Assembly: GCA_903958115.1 (NCBI GenBank)
Contig: CAJBRS010000007.1
Location: 1 to 6,149, forward strand
Length of the DNA: 6,149 nucleotides
Origin: an uncultured bacterium
GTDB lineage: Bacteria; Patescibacteriota; Minisyncoccia; Phycocordibacterales; CAWITU01
Direction of reading: 5' to 3'
The translations under genes were made by a program, and so were the position numbers. The notes beneath the pieces were generated by a model, which did no database searches, was not told where the DNA came from, and was given only the letters and a program-made list of their open reading frames with translations. Below, piece by piece: positions 1 through 5,235 of the stretch (the stretch's first letter is position 1; each line of letters starts with the position of its first letter).

Positions 1-108
1 ATTCCTGGGTCATGTTTCGATCGCCAAATCGCAAAAATGAAAGTCGGCTCGGCAAGTGAAGTTATCAAAGCCGTCGCCGATTTTCGCGGAGGAGCCCTCC
101 GTAGATAA
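1..108 (+). CDS. C-terminal 35 codons of an unidentified protein (partial)
   Basis: Reading frame 1 is open from the first base to a TAA stop at 106-108 and encodes 35 residues ending SASEVIKAVADFRGGALRR. The base composition is GC-richer than the following intergenic DNA, and a hairpin terminator begins 34 bases after the stop, so this looks like the genuine end of a gene whose start lies before the window. The tail is soluble and basic, with a short predicted helix and no membrane segment. I do not recognise the family from so short a piece. What is seen is the open frame, the stop and the terminator; that it is a real gene is inference. Confidence 0.6.
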   Translation: MPGSCFDRQIAKMKVGSASEVIKAVADFRGGALRR

Positions 109-141
109 AAAAGGCATATAAACCTATCATCTCAACACAGG

Positions 142-177
142 AAAACCCCTGTCGCGAGATGGTGGGTTTTTCTTTTT
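142..177 (+). terminator. Rho-independent-type terminator after the partial upstream gene
   Basis: The arms AAAACCC (142-148) and GGGTTTT (164-170) form a 7-bp stem around a 15-base loop that contains the small palindrome TCGCGA. The stem runs into a T-rich tract (167-177, interrupted by one C). It lies 34 bases after the TAA at 106-108. The stem is moderate and mostly A-T, so strength is uncertain. Confidence 0.55.
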
Positions 178-180
178 GTG

Positions 181-208
181 TTGCACAAACCTATAGAATA
201 GGTAATAT
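181..208 (+). promoter_or_regulatory. Weak candidate promoter for the 269-aa gene
   Basis: TTGCAC (181-186) and TAATAT (203-208) are separated by 16 bases, matching the sigma-70 consensus at 3 of 6 and 4 of 6 positions. The predicted start of transcription near 215 would give a leader of about 50 bases before the ATG at 268. TAGAAT (194-199) is an alternative -10 but lacks a -35 at the right distance. The TTGCAC box followed 9 bases later by GAATAG recurs upstream of the minus-strand gene that starts near 1362. Confidence 0.3.
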
Positions 209-267
209 GCTGAATAGAAATATTGATACAACTTTTTGAACCATCAACATTGAAAGGAAAATAAGCT

Positions 268-1077
268 ATGACAGACAAGAGAATCTTGGTTGCGGACCAG
301 AACGGAATTCATGGAAGAAACCGTTTCCTGCCACCAACTTTTGAAGTGGAAGTAAATTACGGTGAGGAGCTCTCAGTCCTTCTTGCCGAGGCCAACGGTA
401 TTATTCGTGATGATTGCTCGACATCACTCTCACATTTTTTAGACCTTCCTTGTAGGGGGAGGGTGACCTATGGATTCGAGATCGTCATGTTTGAGAGAGA
501 AGGCTTGTCAGTGGGAGAAATCCAGGAAGCCTTTTCTCAGGCGGGTCTTCGCGTCGCCAATCTCAAAGAATTGTTGGCATTCGTTTCGAAAACAAATAAG
601 GTTATTGGATCGAGTCCTTTGATTGCACTCGGTTCATCAACTAAACTCTACCTGCAGATACAGGAAGACGATAAAAGTGTCTGGCGAAAGATTTGGGAAT
701 GTTTGTGGAGAAGTACTCCGCGCTCTTTGCCAGTATTTCCGCTAATCGAAGAATATGGTTCCAAAAACATTCTTCGATTTTCAACTGGTGAGTGTGGGTG
801 GAAAAGCCACTGCCTGTTTCTTGGAGTCTGCATTGAGCTAGAAAAGGATAGAAAATTAGTCGATGAGCCGATCAGCATGGGAGAATACCTGTCTCTTCCA
901 GATGGCTCTGCCTTTTCTGGCGATTATTTGAAGACAGTTGAATTCGGTTTTCGTTTTGTGGCAAGGGATGGACATATCTGTGAAGTAGTGGAAGGTAAAG
1001 AAATGTTCCAGCGCCAGTGGGCGAGCCTGGATGTACCAGAGCGTGGTCTACGTCACTACCGACCGGTTTTCAAATGA
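268..1077 (+). CDS. Hypothetical protein, 269 aa, unknown function
   Basis: The ATG is preceded by AAAGGA (253-258) at 9 bases, a good ribosome binding site, and the gene ends in TGA followed within 20 bases by a strong terminator. There is no signal peptide or membrane segment, so a cytoplasmic location is likely. Residues 1-75 look beta-rich. Residues 80-106 are helical, with LRVANLKELLAFV in the second half, followed by PLIALGSS (117-124) and a W-x-x-x-CLFLGVCIE strand (178-190). Helix, then (F/P)-(L/I)-(I/V)-ALGS, then Trp plus CLFLGV is a pattern I recall from uncharacterised Parcubacteria proteins found in many copies per genome; this is memory and was not searched. There are seven cysteines but no clear metal-binding spacing. 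It stands alone between two hairpins, so it is probably monocistronic. Function cannot be assigned. Confidence 0.88.
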   Translation: MTDKRILVADQNGIHGRNRFLPPTFEVEVNYGEELSVLLAEANGIIRDDCSTSLSHFLDLPCRGRVTYGFEIVMFEREGLSVGEIQEAFSQAGLRVANLKELLAFVSKTNKVIGSSPLIALGSSTKLYLQIQEDDKSVWRKIWECLWRSTPRSLPVFPLIEEYGSKNILRFSTGECGWKSHCLFLGVCIELEKDRKLVDEPISMGEYLSLPDGSAFSGDYLKTVEFGFRFVARDGHICEVVEGKEMFQRQWASLDVPERGLRHYRPVFK

Positions 1078-1093
1078 AATGTGTGGTCAATTG

Positions 1094-1126
1094 AAAAGAC
1101 CCGGAGGCATTAGCCCCGGGTCTTTT
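1094..1126. terminator. Strong bidirectional terminator between convergent genes
   Basis: AAAAGACCCGG (1094-1104) pairs perfectly with CCGGGTCTTTT (1116-1126). The stem continues through a one-base bulge (A1105) into GGC-ATTA-GCC (1106-1115), leaving a four-base loop. The A run on one side and T run on the other let it work in both directions. It begins 17 bases after the TGA of the 269-aa gene and lies 30 bases beyond the stop of the minus-strand gene at 1156. Confidence 0.88.
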
Positions 1127-1155
1127 AATGTGTGATTTTTTATTACTACACACAA

Positions 1156-1362
1156 TCACAACATACTTAACGTGCGTTCCTGCTCTTCCTCGGACCATTC
1201 CGAGAATCCAAGGCTGTCGAAATATTCGTAGATCGGGCGTTTCAAGACATGGATCTCTTTTCCATCTTTTTTGAATATATCTCCAGCTTGGAAACCTAGA
1301 CTGAGGACAACCACTGAATCATGTGGCAAGATTGCATAATCGACTGACTGCATCGTAATCAT
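1156..1362 (-). CDS. Small hypothetical protein, 68 aa (81 aa from a TTG start)
   Basis: This is an unrecognised small soluble protein. From the ATG at 1362-1360 it has 68 residues: a beta-rich middle with SVVVLSLGFQAGDIFKKDGK, then a C-terminal acidic helix SEWSEEEQERTLSML. I chose this ATG because GGAAAGGAG lies just before it and a -10-like CATAAT (minus strand, 1389-1384) sits at the right distance for a short leader. A longer form starts at TTG 1401-1399 with an even better AAGGAGG five bases upstream, but there both the site and the start codon lie inside a long hairpin. ATG 1353 is a third option. The gene ends in TGA and shares the terminator at 1094-1126 with the convergent 269-aa gene. 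No domain or function can be named. Confidence 0.65.
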   Translation of the reverse strand: MITMQSVDYAILPHDSVVVLSLGFQAGDIFKKDGKEIHVLKRPIYEYFDSLGFSEWSEEEQERTLSML

Positions 1363-1383
1363 ATACTCCTTTCCAATGTACTC

Positions 1384-1389
1384 ATTATG
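1384..1389 (-). promoter_or_regulatory. Possible -10 element for the small minus-strand gene
   Basis: On the minus strand CATAAT (5 of 6 to TATAAT) lies 21 bases before the ATG at 1362. It would give a leader of about 15 bases containing GGAAAGGAG. No convincing -35 lies at 16-18 bases, because that position falls in the hairpin. A competing upstream pair is TTGTTG (1476-1471) and GATACA (1453-1448), spacer 17, which would place the whole hairpin in the leader. Confidence 0.3.
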
Positions 1390-1392
1390 AGC

Positions 1393-1438
1393 CTCAAACA
1401 AAAATCCCTCCTTTTCAGAGGAGAGTTTTTTGTTTGAG
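1393..1438. terminator. Long hairpin with terminator form upstream of the small minus-strand gene
   Basis: CTCAAACAAAAA (1393-1404) pairs perfectly with TTTTTGTTTGAG (1427-1438). The stem continues, with two single mismatches, through C1406-G1425 and CTCCT/AGGAG (1408-1412 with 1419-1423) to a six-base loop. On either strand it reads as an A-tract, GC stem and T-tract, the shape of an intrinsic terminator. It is oddly placed between divergent genes rather than after a gene. On the minus strand it contains an AAGGAGG ribosome binding site and a TTG start codon, so it may be an attenuator or start-site lock instead of, or as well as, an insulator. Confidence 0.6.
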
Positions 1439-1484
1439 CGACTGAGCTGTATCTATTCTCTAAGCGCGTGCAACAAAAAGTCTC

Positions 1485-1496
1485 TCCCCTAGGGGA
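1485..1496. repeat. Perfect 12-bp palindrome, possible operator
   Basis: TCCCCTAGGGGA reads identically on both strands and is a GC-rich block within an otherwise AT-rich divergent intergenic region. There is no loop, so it is better suited to a dimeric DNA-binding protein than to an RNA hairpin. It lies roughly 100 bases upstream of the large gene's -10 and just upstream of the candidate far promoter of the small minus-strand gene. The operator role is inference. Confidence 0.4.
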
Positions 1497-1521
1497 TTAC
1501 ATTTTGAATGCATTTGCTGTC

Positions 1522-1539
1522 TGAATAGATTGCTATTCA
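1522..1539. repeat. Inverted repeat TGAATAG-ATTG-CTATTCA
   Basis: Two perfect 7-base arms (1522-1528 and 1533-1539) are separated by ATTG. It overlaps an alternative promoter for the large gene (TTGCTA 1530-1535, spacer 17, TATCTT 1553-1558). The arm sequence CTGAATAGA (1521-1529) also occurs at 210-218, upstream of the 269-aa gene. It may be a regulator site; no U-tract follows, so it is not a terminator. Confidence 0.35.
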
Positions 1540-1592
1540 TAATTTATGCACTTATCTTATCAGGTATTTGTGTAGTGGCAAGCGCATTTTGT

Positions 1593-1601
1593 TGCTATAA
1601 T
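1593..1601 (+). promoter_or_regulatory. Extended -10 promoter, apparently giving a leaderless mRNA
   Basis: TGCTATAAT is a perfect TATAAT (1596-1601) with the extended TGn motif, and no recognisable -35 lies 17 bases upstream, as expected for extended -10 promoters. Transcription would start near 1608, only about 3 bases before the ATG at 1611. No Shine-Dalgarno sequence lies ahead of that ATG, which agrees with a leaderless message. The alternative promoter TTGCTA-N17-TATCTT (1530-1558) would give a leader of about 46 bases, still without a ribosome binding site. Confidence 0.6.
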
Positions 1602-1610
1602 TATTAGCAT

Positions 1611-4130
1611 ATGAAATATCTTAATAGATTATCTGTCCTTTTTTTATTAGTAATAATAGTTAGCTTAATTTCTTACAAGGTTTCTTTGGCGGATACTCCA
1701 TTTCCATTTCAGACTAAATCAGGTAACGCTGTCGTGATGGCTACAACATCACCCAATCAGGCGCTTGATGCTAATTTGTATGTTAGCGATATTGTCTTAG
1801 ACCAAACAACTTATAATGATGGAGATACTGTTACGGGAAATTTTGTATTGCACAATCCATCTACTATTCCAGCGTCAAATGCCTCTTATATAATTTCACT
1901 TGTTGGTAATTATAAACCAAACACTTTGGCTGGGACTTTCTACGACACCAAATCTTTTGGACCAGTTTTTCTGGATGCTGGTCAATCTAAAAGTATTTCT
2001 TTCCGATATTCCTTACCAAAAGGTATTAGTGGTCAAAAGCTTGGGATAGAAATTCAGGCAATCTCGTATAGTGGTCAGCCTCTCGGTTGGTCTGATAGTT
2101 TTCTAACCGTAAAAGGGGATAACCTTCCTTTTGTTTCAGTTACAAAATCAATGATTGTGGTTGGTTCAAAAACATATGGTCTACAGGTTGGTCCGATTGT
2201 TGGGAAAAATCAGGATGTGTCACTTAAAATGACATTTTCGAACGATAGTAATTCATCAATTACACTTAGTCCAGATGTAGTCATTTTTGATAGGGCCATA
2301 GATAGAACTGTGTTGTCAGAGGATAAAGCTAATAGTATTGTGGTTCCAGCAAAAAGTAGTACGACAACAATTTTTGCTTTGTCGACATTTGATTATAATC
2401 CTAAAATTTACGCTGGGGAGATTTCCTTTAAAGATTCAGAAGGTAACACTCGAGCTTCTACAGTTGATTTTCGTTACATAGTTGATGGTGCTATTGCCAC
2501 TATTCAAGGTATAACCTCTGATAAACAGTGGGCAGATAAAAATGACGCAGTAAATCTTCAAGTGGTTTTGACGGGTTCACCTTACAACGTTGATACTGTT
2601 GAGGTTCCTAAGGTTGGGAGCACGACCTTGTCAGTTTCTCTGAAGAATGAACATGGCCAAGTGGTTTCAAGTAGTACTCAAATCGTGGACATTGATTCAT
2701 TGAGTGGTCCTATTTCTGTGCCGTTGATCGTAAACGCCAGGGCTTCTACATTGGATGTTGTGGCAACTCTCTCGAAAGATGGAAAAATCCTAGATTCTTA
2801 CGAATCGACTTTATCAGGATCTCCACACGAATTCGCCAAATTTCCAGTGGTGGGAGTACTGGTTGTTGTAATTATCATTGCTCTTATTTTTTCAGCCTTT
2901 ATTTTAAAGAGAAAGAAATATATTGTTCCAATTATATTTCTTTTTGTCCTTGGTGGTAGTGGGTTATTCTTCGCCCAAAATGTTCTTGCTCAGTTTGTAT
3001 TGACTGGCTACATGACCAGTTATTGGGCTCCAAATCCGTCAGGTGCTTCGGTTCTGGATACTTCTGGAGTTAGAAATCCTTCGGTTTCGTTTAATCCAAT
3101 TACTATCGAAAATGGTCAGTACTATTTAACAGGTGTAATTACAGCGCAAGTGTGTTACAACCAGCCAGCTAATATTTTTGTCACAATTTCATACCCCGAT
3201 ACAAATGGAAGTATTTCCTATCAGGGCTCAAAATACACATCTATTTCTGAAGAGTTTACAGATCCTGCTGGGACACATTATGCAGAGTTAAATAGTATTA
3301 ATCGTCCATTTACTGCCGACAACACAGGGAAAAACCAAGTATCTTTTGGTCCTTTCCCCGCAGTATTTTCAACTAAATCTAATACATCACAGAATGTATA
3401 TGTAGATGTTCAAAATCGCCGATGGTGGTATGCGGGGGAACTAGTCACATTCGGTCAAGCTGATGGTTATGTTAGTTATACTTCTCCTCTTACCACCAAT
3501 CCTTCCGGCACATGTGTCAATGGTGATACTAATCCGCCAGATTGCACTACTCCGCCGGTTTGTACTACTCCTTCAACCTGCAACTCAAGTAATACTGGAA
3601 CAGTAGATTGTAATGGTAAGGTAACTCTTTGTACGGGTGGTGATACTTGTAATGGAGGTGTTTGTTCTTCTGTAAAAAGTTGTGGGGCTGGGCAGTGCCT
3701 TAATTCTAGTGGTGTTTGTATAAATTCTACGAGTACTTGCTCACCAGCTTCTGGTAATATAGTTGATAGTTGTGGAAGTGTTACTGCTTATTGTTCCAAT
3801 GGTTGTGTCGCAGGAACTTCTACTTGCAATCCAAATCCATCCTCACCTAATGTTAGTTTTAGTTTGACTACCAGTCCAAAATTTATTCAACTAGGTAGCC
3901 AGTGTACAGTCTCTTGGAATGTTCAAAATGCTATTTCCTGTACTTTGAAAGGTGCTGGTCTTAATAATGGCTATGTAATTCCTTTGGATGCAGGAGGTAA
4001 TAGTTCAGGTTCCAAACAAAGTAATAATTTGACCTCATCTGCCGTCTACACCTTAAATTGTTCAAATAAGACTGAAAATGTTAGCACCTCGGCTACTTGT
4101 TCCGTGGCACCTAGTATAATAGAAAATTAA
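1611..4130 (+). CDS. Large exported surface protein with Ig-like domains and Cys-rich region, 839 aa
   Basis: A signal peptide (residues 1-27, hydrophobic 7-21, likely cleaved SLA|D) fixes the start, although no ribosome binding site is present. Residues about 55-168, 173-291 and 294-402 look like three beta-sandwich (CARDB or Ig-like) domains. A membrane helix (413-432) ends in KRKK. A second hydrophobic stretch (438-455) follows at once and ends QNVLA|Q, like a second signal peptide. Residues 464-630 are another beta-rich module. A region with 16 cysteines (635-739) comes next, then an Ig-like domain (747-833) with WNVQNAISC and YTLNC. Predicted topology places both halves outside, joined by a membrane hairpin. 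I see no cysteine before residue 500 and no C-terminal sorting signal. Codons are AT-richer than the neighbours: sampled 60-base lines hold 19-20 G+C against 27-31. Adhesion or a cell-surface structure is plausible, but the exact function is unknown. Confidence 0.93.
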   Translation: MKYLNRLSVLFLLVIIVSLISYKVSLADTPFPFQTKSGNAVVMATTSPNQALDANLYVSDIVLDQTTYNDGDTVTGNFVLHNPSTIPASNASYIISLVGNYKPNTLAGTFYDTKSFGPVFLDAGQSKSISFRYSLPKGISGQKLGIEIQAISYSGQPLGWSDSFLTVKGDNLPFVSVTKSMIVVGSKTYGLQVGPIVGKNQDVSLKMTFSNDSNSSITLSPDVVIFDRAIDRTVLSEDKANSIVVPAKSSTTTIFALSTFDYNPKIYAGEISFKDSEGNTRASTVDFRYIVDGAIATIQGITSDKQWADKNDAVNLQVVLTGSPYNVDTVEVPKVGSTTLSVSLKNEHGQVVSSSTQIVDIDSLSGPISVPLIVNARASTLDVVATLSKDGKILDSYESTLSGSPHEFAKFPVVGVLVVVIIIALIFSAFILKRKKYIVPIIFLFVLGGSGLFFAQNVLAQFVLTGYMTSYWAPNPSGASVLDTSGVRNPSVSFNPITIENGQYYLTGVITAQVCYNQPANIFVTISYPDTNGSISYQGSKYTSISEEFTDPAGTHYAELNSINRPFTADNTGKNQVSFGPFPAVFSTKSNTSQNVYVDVQNRRWWYAGELVTFGQADGYVSYTSPLTTNPSGTCVNGDTNPPDCTTPPVCTTPSTCNSSNTGTVDCNGKVTLCTGGDTCNGGVCSSVKSCGAGQCLNSSGVCINSTSTCSPASGNIVDSCGSVTAYCSNGCVAGTSTCNPNPSSPNVSFSLTTSPKFIQLGSQCTVSWNVQNAISCTLKGAGLNNGYVIPLDAGGNSSGSKQSNNLTSSAVYTLNCSNKTENVSTSATCSVAPSIIEN

Positions 4131-4153
4131 TATTGTTATTTAGTAACGATAAA

Positions 4154-4184
4154 AACACACCCAACTTTTCTGGTTGGGTGTGTT
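4154..4184. terminator. Bidirectional terminator shared by the large gene and the 147-aa gene
   Basis: AACACACCCAAC (4154-4165) pairs perfectly over 12 bp with GTTGGGTGTGTT (4173-4184) around a 7-base loop. Read on the minus strand, the stem runs directly into TTTTT, so it is a textbook terminator for the 147-aa gene, whose stop lies 18 bases away. In the plus direction the T tract is delayed by GCGG, so it may be weaker for the large gene that ends at 4130. Confidence 0.85.
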
Positions 4185-4202
4185 GCGGTTTTGAATATTT
4201 TT

Positions 4203-4646
4203 TCAAAGAATTCCACCCAGCCCAAACATTGCGGTCTGATAGCCTTCGGGGAAATTTGCAAAACGATTCAACTCATCGGGTTGTTCGTCCTCTCTTGCAT
4301 ACATGACAGCTTCTCCGACCTCATCACACTTTATCCCTATAATCGTGGGTGAGATAATTGAATATTCTGGCAAGGCAATCCTTTCACCTTTTCTTATTGT
4401 TGACCCTGGTCTGAATATTCTTTCTTCCAGACTACTTGGATGATTAATCCATGAACCTGCCATGAAACGATTTAGGGGCAAGTCCTCTAGTAGGACTGCA
4501 AGCCCATTATCATCAGTTACCCTGATCCTGATTATTTTTGAGCGAAAGAGATAGTAATAGTCAGGGCCTGTTTCAAAACAAGGCCACCTGAAATACCAAA
4601 CACCGCCGACAAATGACTGAAGAAGTGCATTGTCTATGCTGTTCAT
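4203..4646 (-). CDS. Hypothetical protein, 147 aa, unknown function
   Basis: The ATG at 4646-4644 has a perfect AGGAGG (4656-4651) four bases upstream, and a good sigma-70 promoter lies just beyond it, so the gene call is solid. The protein has no signal peptide or transmembrane helix. It opens with an aromatic-rich stretch (residues 17-34, including VWYFRW and DYYYLF). A predicted all-beta pattern follows: KIIRIRV, LAVLLEDL, then GSTIRKGERIALPEY (81-95) and TIIGIKCDEVGEAVMYA (101-117). It ends in a Gly-rich FGLGGIL tail. The overall look is a small beta-barrel or sandwich protein, but no known catalytic motif is visible. It converges on the large surface-protein gene and diverges from the 117-aa gene. 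Nothing in the context indicates a function. Confidence 0.87.
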   Translation of the reverse strand: MNSIDNALLQSFVGGVWYFRWPCFETGPDYYYLFRSKIIRIRVTDDNGLAVLLEDLPLNRFMAGSWINHPSSLEERIFRPGSTIRKGERIALPEYSIISPTIIGIKCDEVGEAVMYAREDEQPDELNRFANFPEGYQTAMFGLGGIL

Positions 4647-4677
4647 AAAACCTCCTAGTTAAGTTGTTTCGGCTTGG

Positions 4678-4706
4678 ATGTTACCGGAGTCGCTAGTTAG
4701 TGTCAA
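4678..4706 (-). promoter_or_regulatory. Sigma-70 promoter for the 147-aa gene
   Basis: On the minus strand TTGACA (4706-4701, perfect) is followed after exactly 17 bases by TAACAT (4683-4678, 4 of 6). Transcription would start near 4671, giving a leader of about 25 bases containing AGGAGG. It lies back to back with the promoter of the 117-aa gene; the two -35 boxes are 23 bases apart. Confidence 0.7.
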
Positions 4707-4729
4707 TTGTCGAATTCCAGTTCTAACTA

Positions 4730-4758
4730 TTGACGTTATCAAAACTTAGTGTTAATTT
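4730..4758 (+). promoter_or_regulatory. Candidate promoter for the 117-aa gene
   Basis: TTGACG (4730-4735, 5 of 6) is followed after 17 bases by TAATTT (4753-4758, 3 of 6), preceded by an extended TGT. Transcription near 4765 would give a leader of about 40 bases. The -10 is poor, so this could depend on the extended element or an activator. Confidence 0.5.
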
Positions 4759-4773
4759 TAAATCGAAAAGGGG

Positions 4774-4788
4774 AGCTCTTTTAGAGCT
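4774..4788 (+). promoter_or_regulatory. Short leader hairpin just before the ribosome binding site
   Basis: AGCTCT (4774-4779) pairs with AGAGCT (4783-4788) around a TTT loop. It ends three bases before the GAAGGAGGG ribosome binding site (4791-4799). It does not cover that site, so it may protect the 5' end of the transcript rather than block translation. It is short and could be chance. Confidence 0.3.
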
Positions 4789-4806
4789 TAGAAGGAGGGT
4801 ACGAAC

Positions 4807-5160
4807 ATGTTTATAAACCGAATGGCGTCGGGAAAAAATGTTCTCGAGGAACTCAAATCTGGTATTAGTGTTTCCGAGACAGAAATTCAAAAGGAGTTTG
4901 AGACGACAGGTAATAGCTGGCCTAACTGCTTTGGCAGCATGCTTTCTGTCGTGAAAATGTATCTTGGGCTGCCAAGCGTTCAGGGGTTGTTGACGGTGAA
5001 CCAATTGACCATTGCCCTTGAGAGGTCAGGAAAGCTTACCGAGGAATTACTTAAACTTCGGAAAAAATATCCTGGCAAGAAAAAGAGTCCTTCAAAAAGG
5101 TCACAGCAGAGATTGATCAAAAAGCTTGATGTCTTTGCGGAGGATTGGGACAGATTCTGA
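4807..5160 (+). CDS. Hypothetical basic-tailed protein, 117 aa
   Basis: AAGGAGGG (4792-4799) seven bases before the ATG makes the start secure, and TGA is followed by a strong terminator. It is a small soluble protein. Residues 10-34 form a helical acidic/polar segment, 36-62 a more hydrophobic helical segment with the single Cys41, and 63-86 an amphipathic helix. A strongly basic linker follows (KKYPGKKKSPSKRSQQR, 86-102), then a C-terminal helix ending in the acidic aromatic EDWDRF. The lysine-rich tail could bind nucleic acid, but no helix-turn-helix signature is clear enough to name, so this is speculation. It diverges from the 147-aa gene across paired promoters and converges on the 253-aa gene. 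The product and role are not recognised. Confidence 0.85.
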   Translation: MFINRMASGKNVLEELKSGISVSETEIQKEFETTGNSWPNCFGSMLSVVKMYLGLPSVQGLLTVNQLTIALERSGKLTEELLKLRKKYPGKKKSPSKRSQQRLIKKLDVFAEDWDRF

Positions 5161-5172
5161 TTGAATTAAATT

Positions 5173-5214
5173 AAATAAACGCCCTGGGGATGATTCCTCC
5201 AGGGCGTTTATTTT
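5173..5214. terminator. Very strong bidirectional terminator between convergent genes
   Basis: AAATAAACGCCCTGG (5173-5187) pairs perfectly over 15 bp with CCAGGGCGTTTATTT (5199-5213), and the loop can close further with G-C and G-U pairs. T-rich sequence follows on the plus strand (TTTATTTTG), and T-rich TTTATTTAATTTAATT follows on the minus strand, so it serves both the 117-aa gene (stop at 5160) and the 253-aa gene (stop at 5236). Confidence 0.92.
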
Positions 5215-5235
5215 GTTGTTCGGATTACTTTTTCT

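Noticed and set aside
648..878. 76-codon minus-strand open frame
   Set aside because: It lies wholly inside and antisense to the well-supported 269-aa gene, has no signal for its own start and reads as low-quality Ser/Arg-rich sequence.
268..1077. TGA read as an amino acid (recoded genetic code)
   Set aside because: Four genes end in TGA, with strong terminators or a noncoding gap soon after, and no long frame continues through any TGA.
3540..3840. Repeat array or CRISPR-like repetition in the Thr/Cys-rich part of the large gene
   Set aside because: The similarity is short, coding and in frame (TCN, CTTP, STC motifs) with irregular spacing; there are no identical direct repeats with spacers.
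4723..5004. 93-codon minus-strand open frame
   Set aside because: It is antisense to the 117-aa gene and runs across that gene's ribosome binding site and promoter, which are well formed; the translation is not protein-like.
4203..5160. 147-aa and 117-aa genes as a toxin-antitoxin pair
   Set aside because: They are divergent with separate promoters rather than co-transcribed, and neither shows a recognisable toxin or antitoxin motif.
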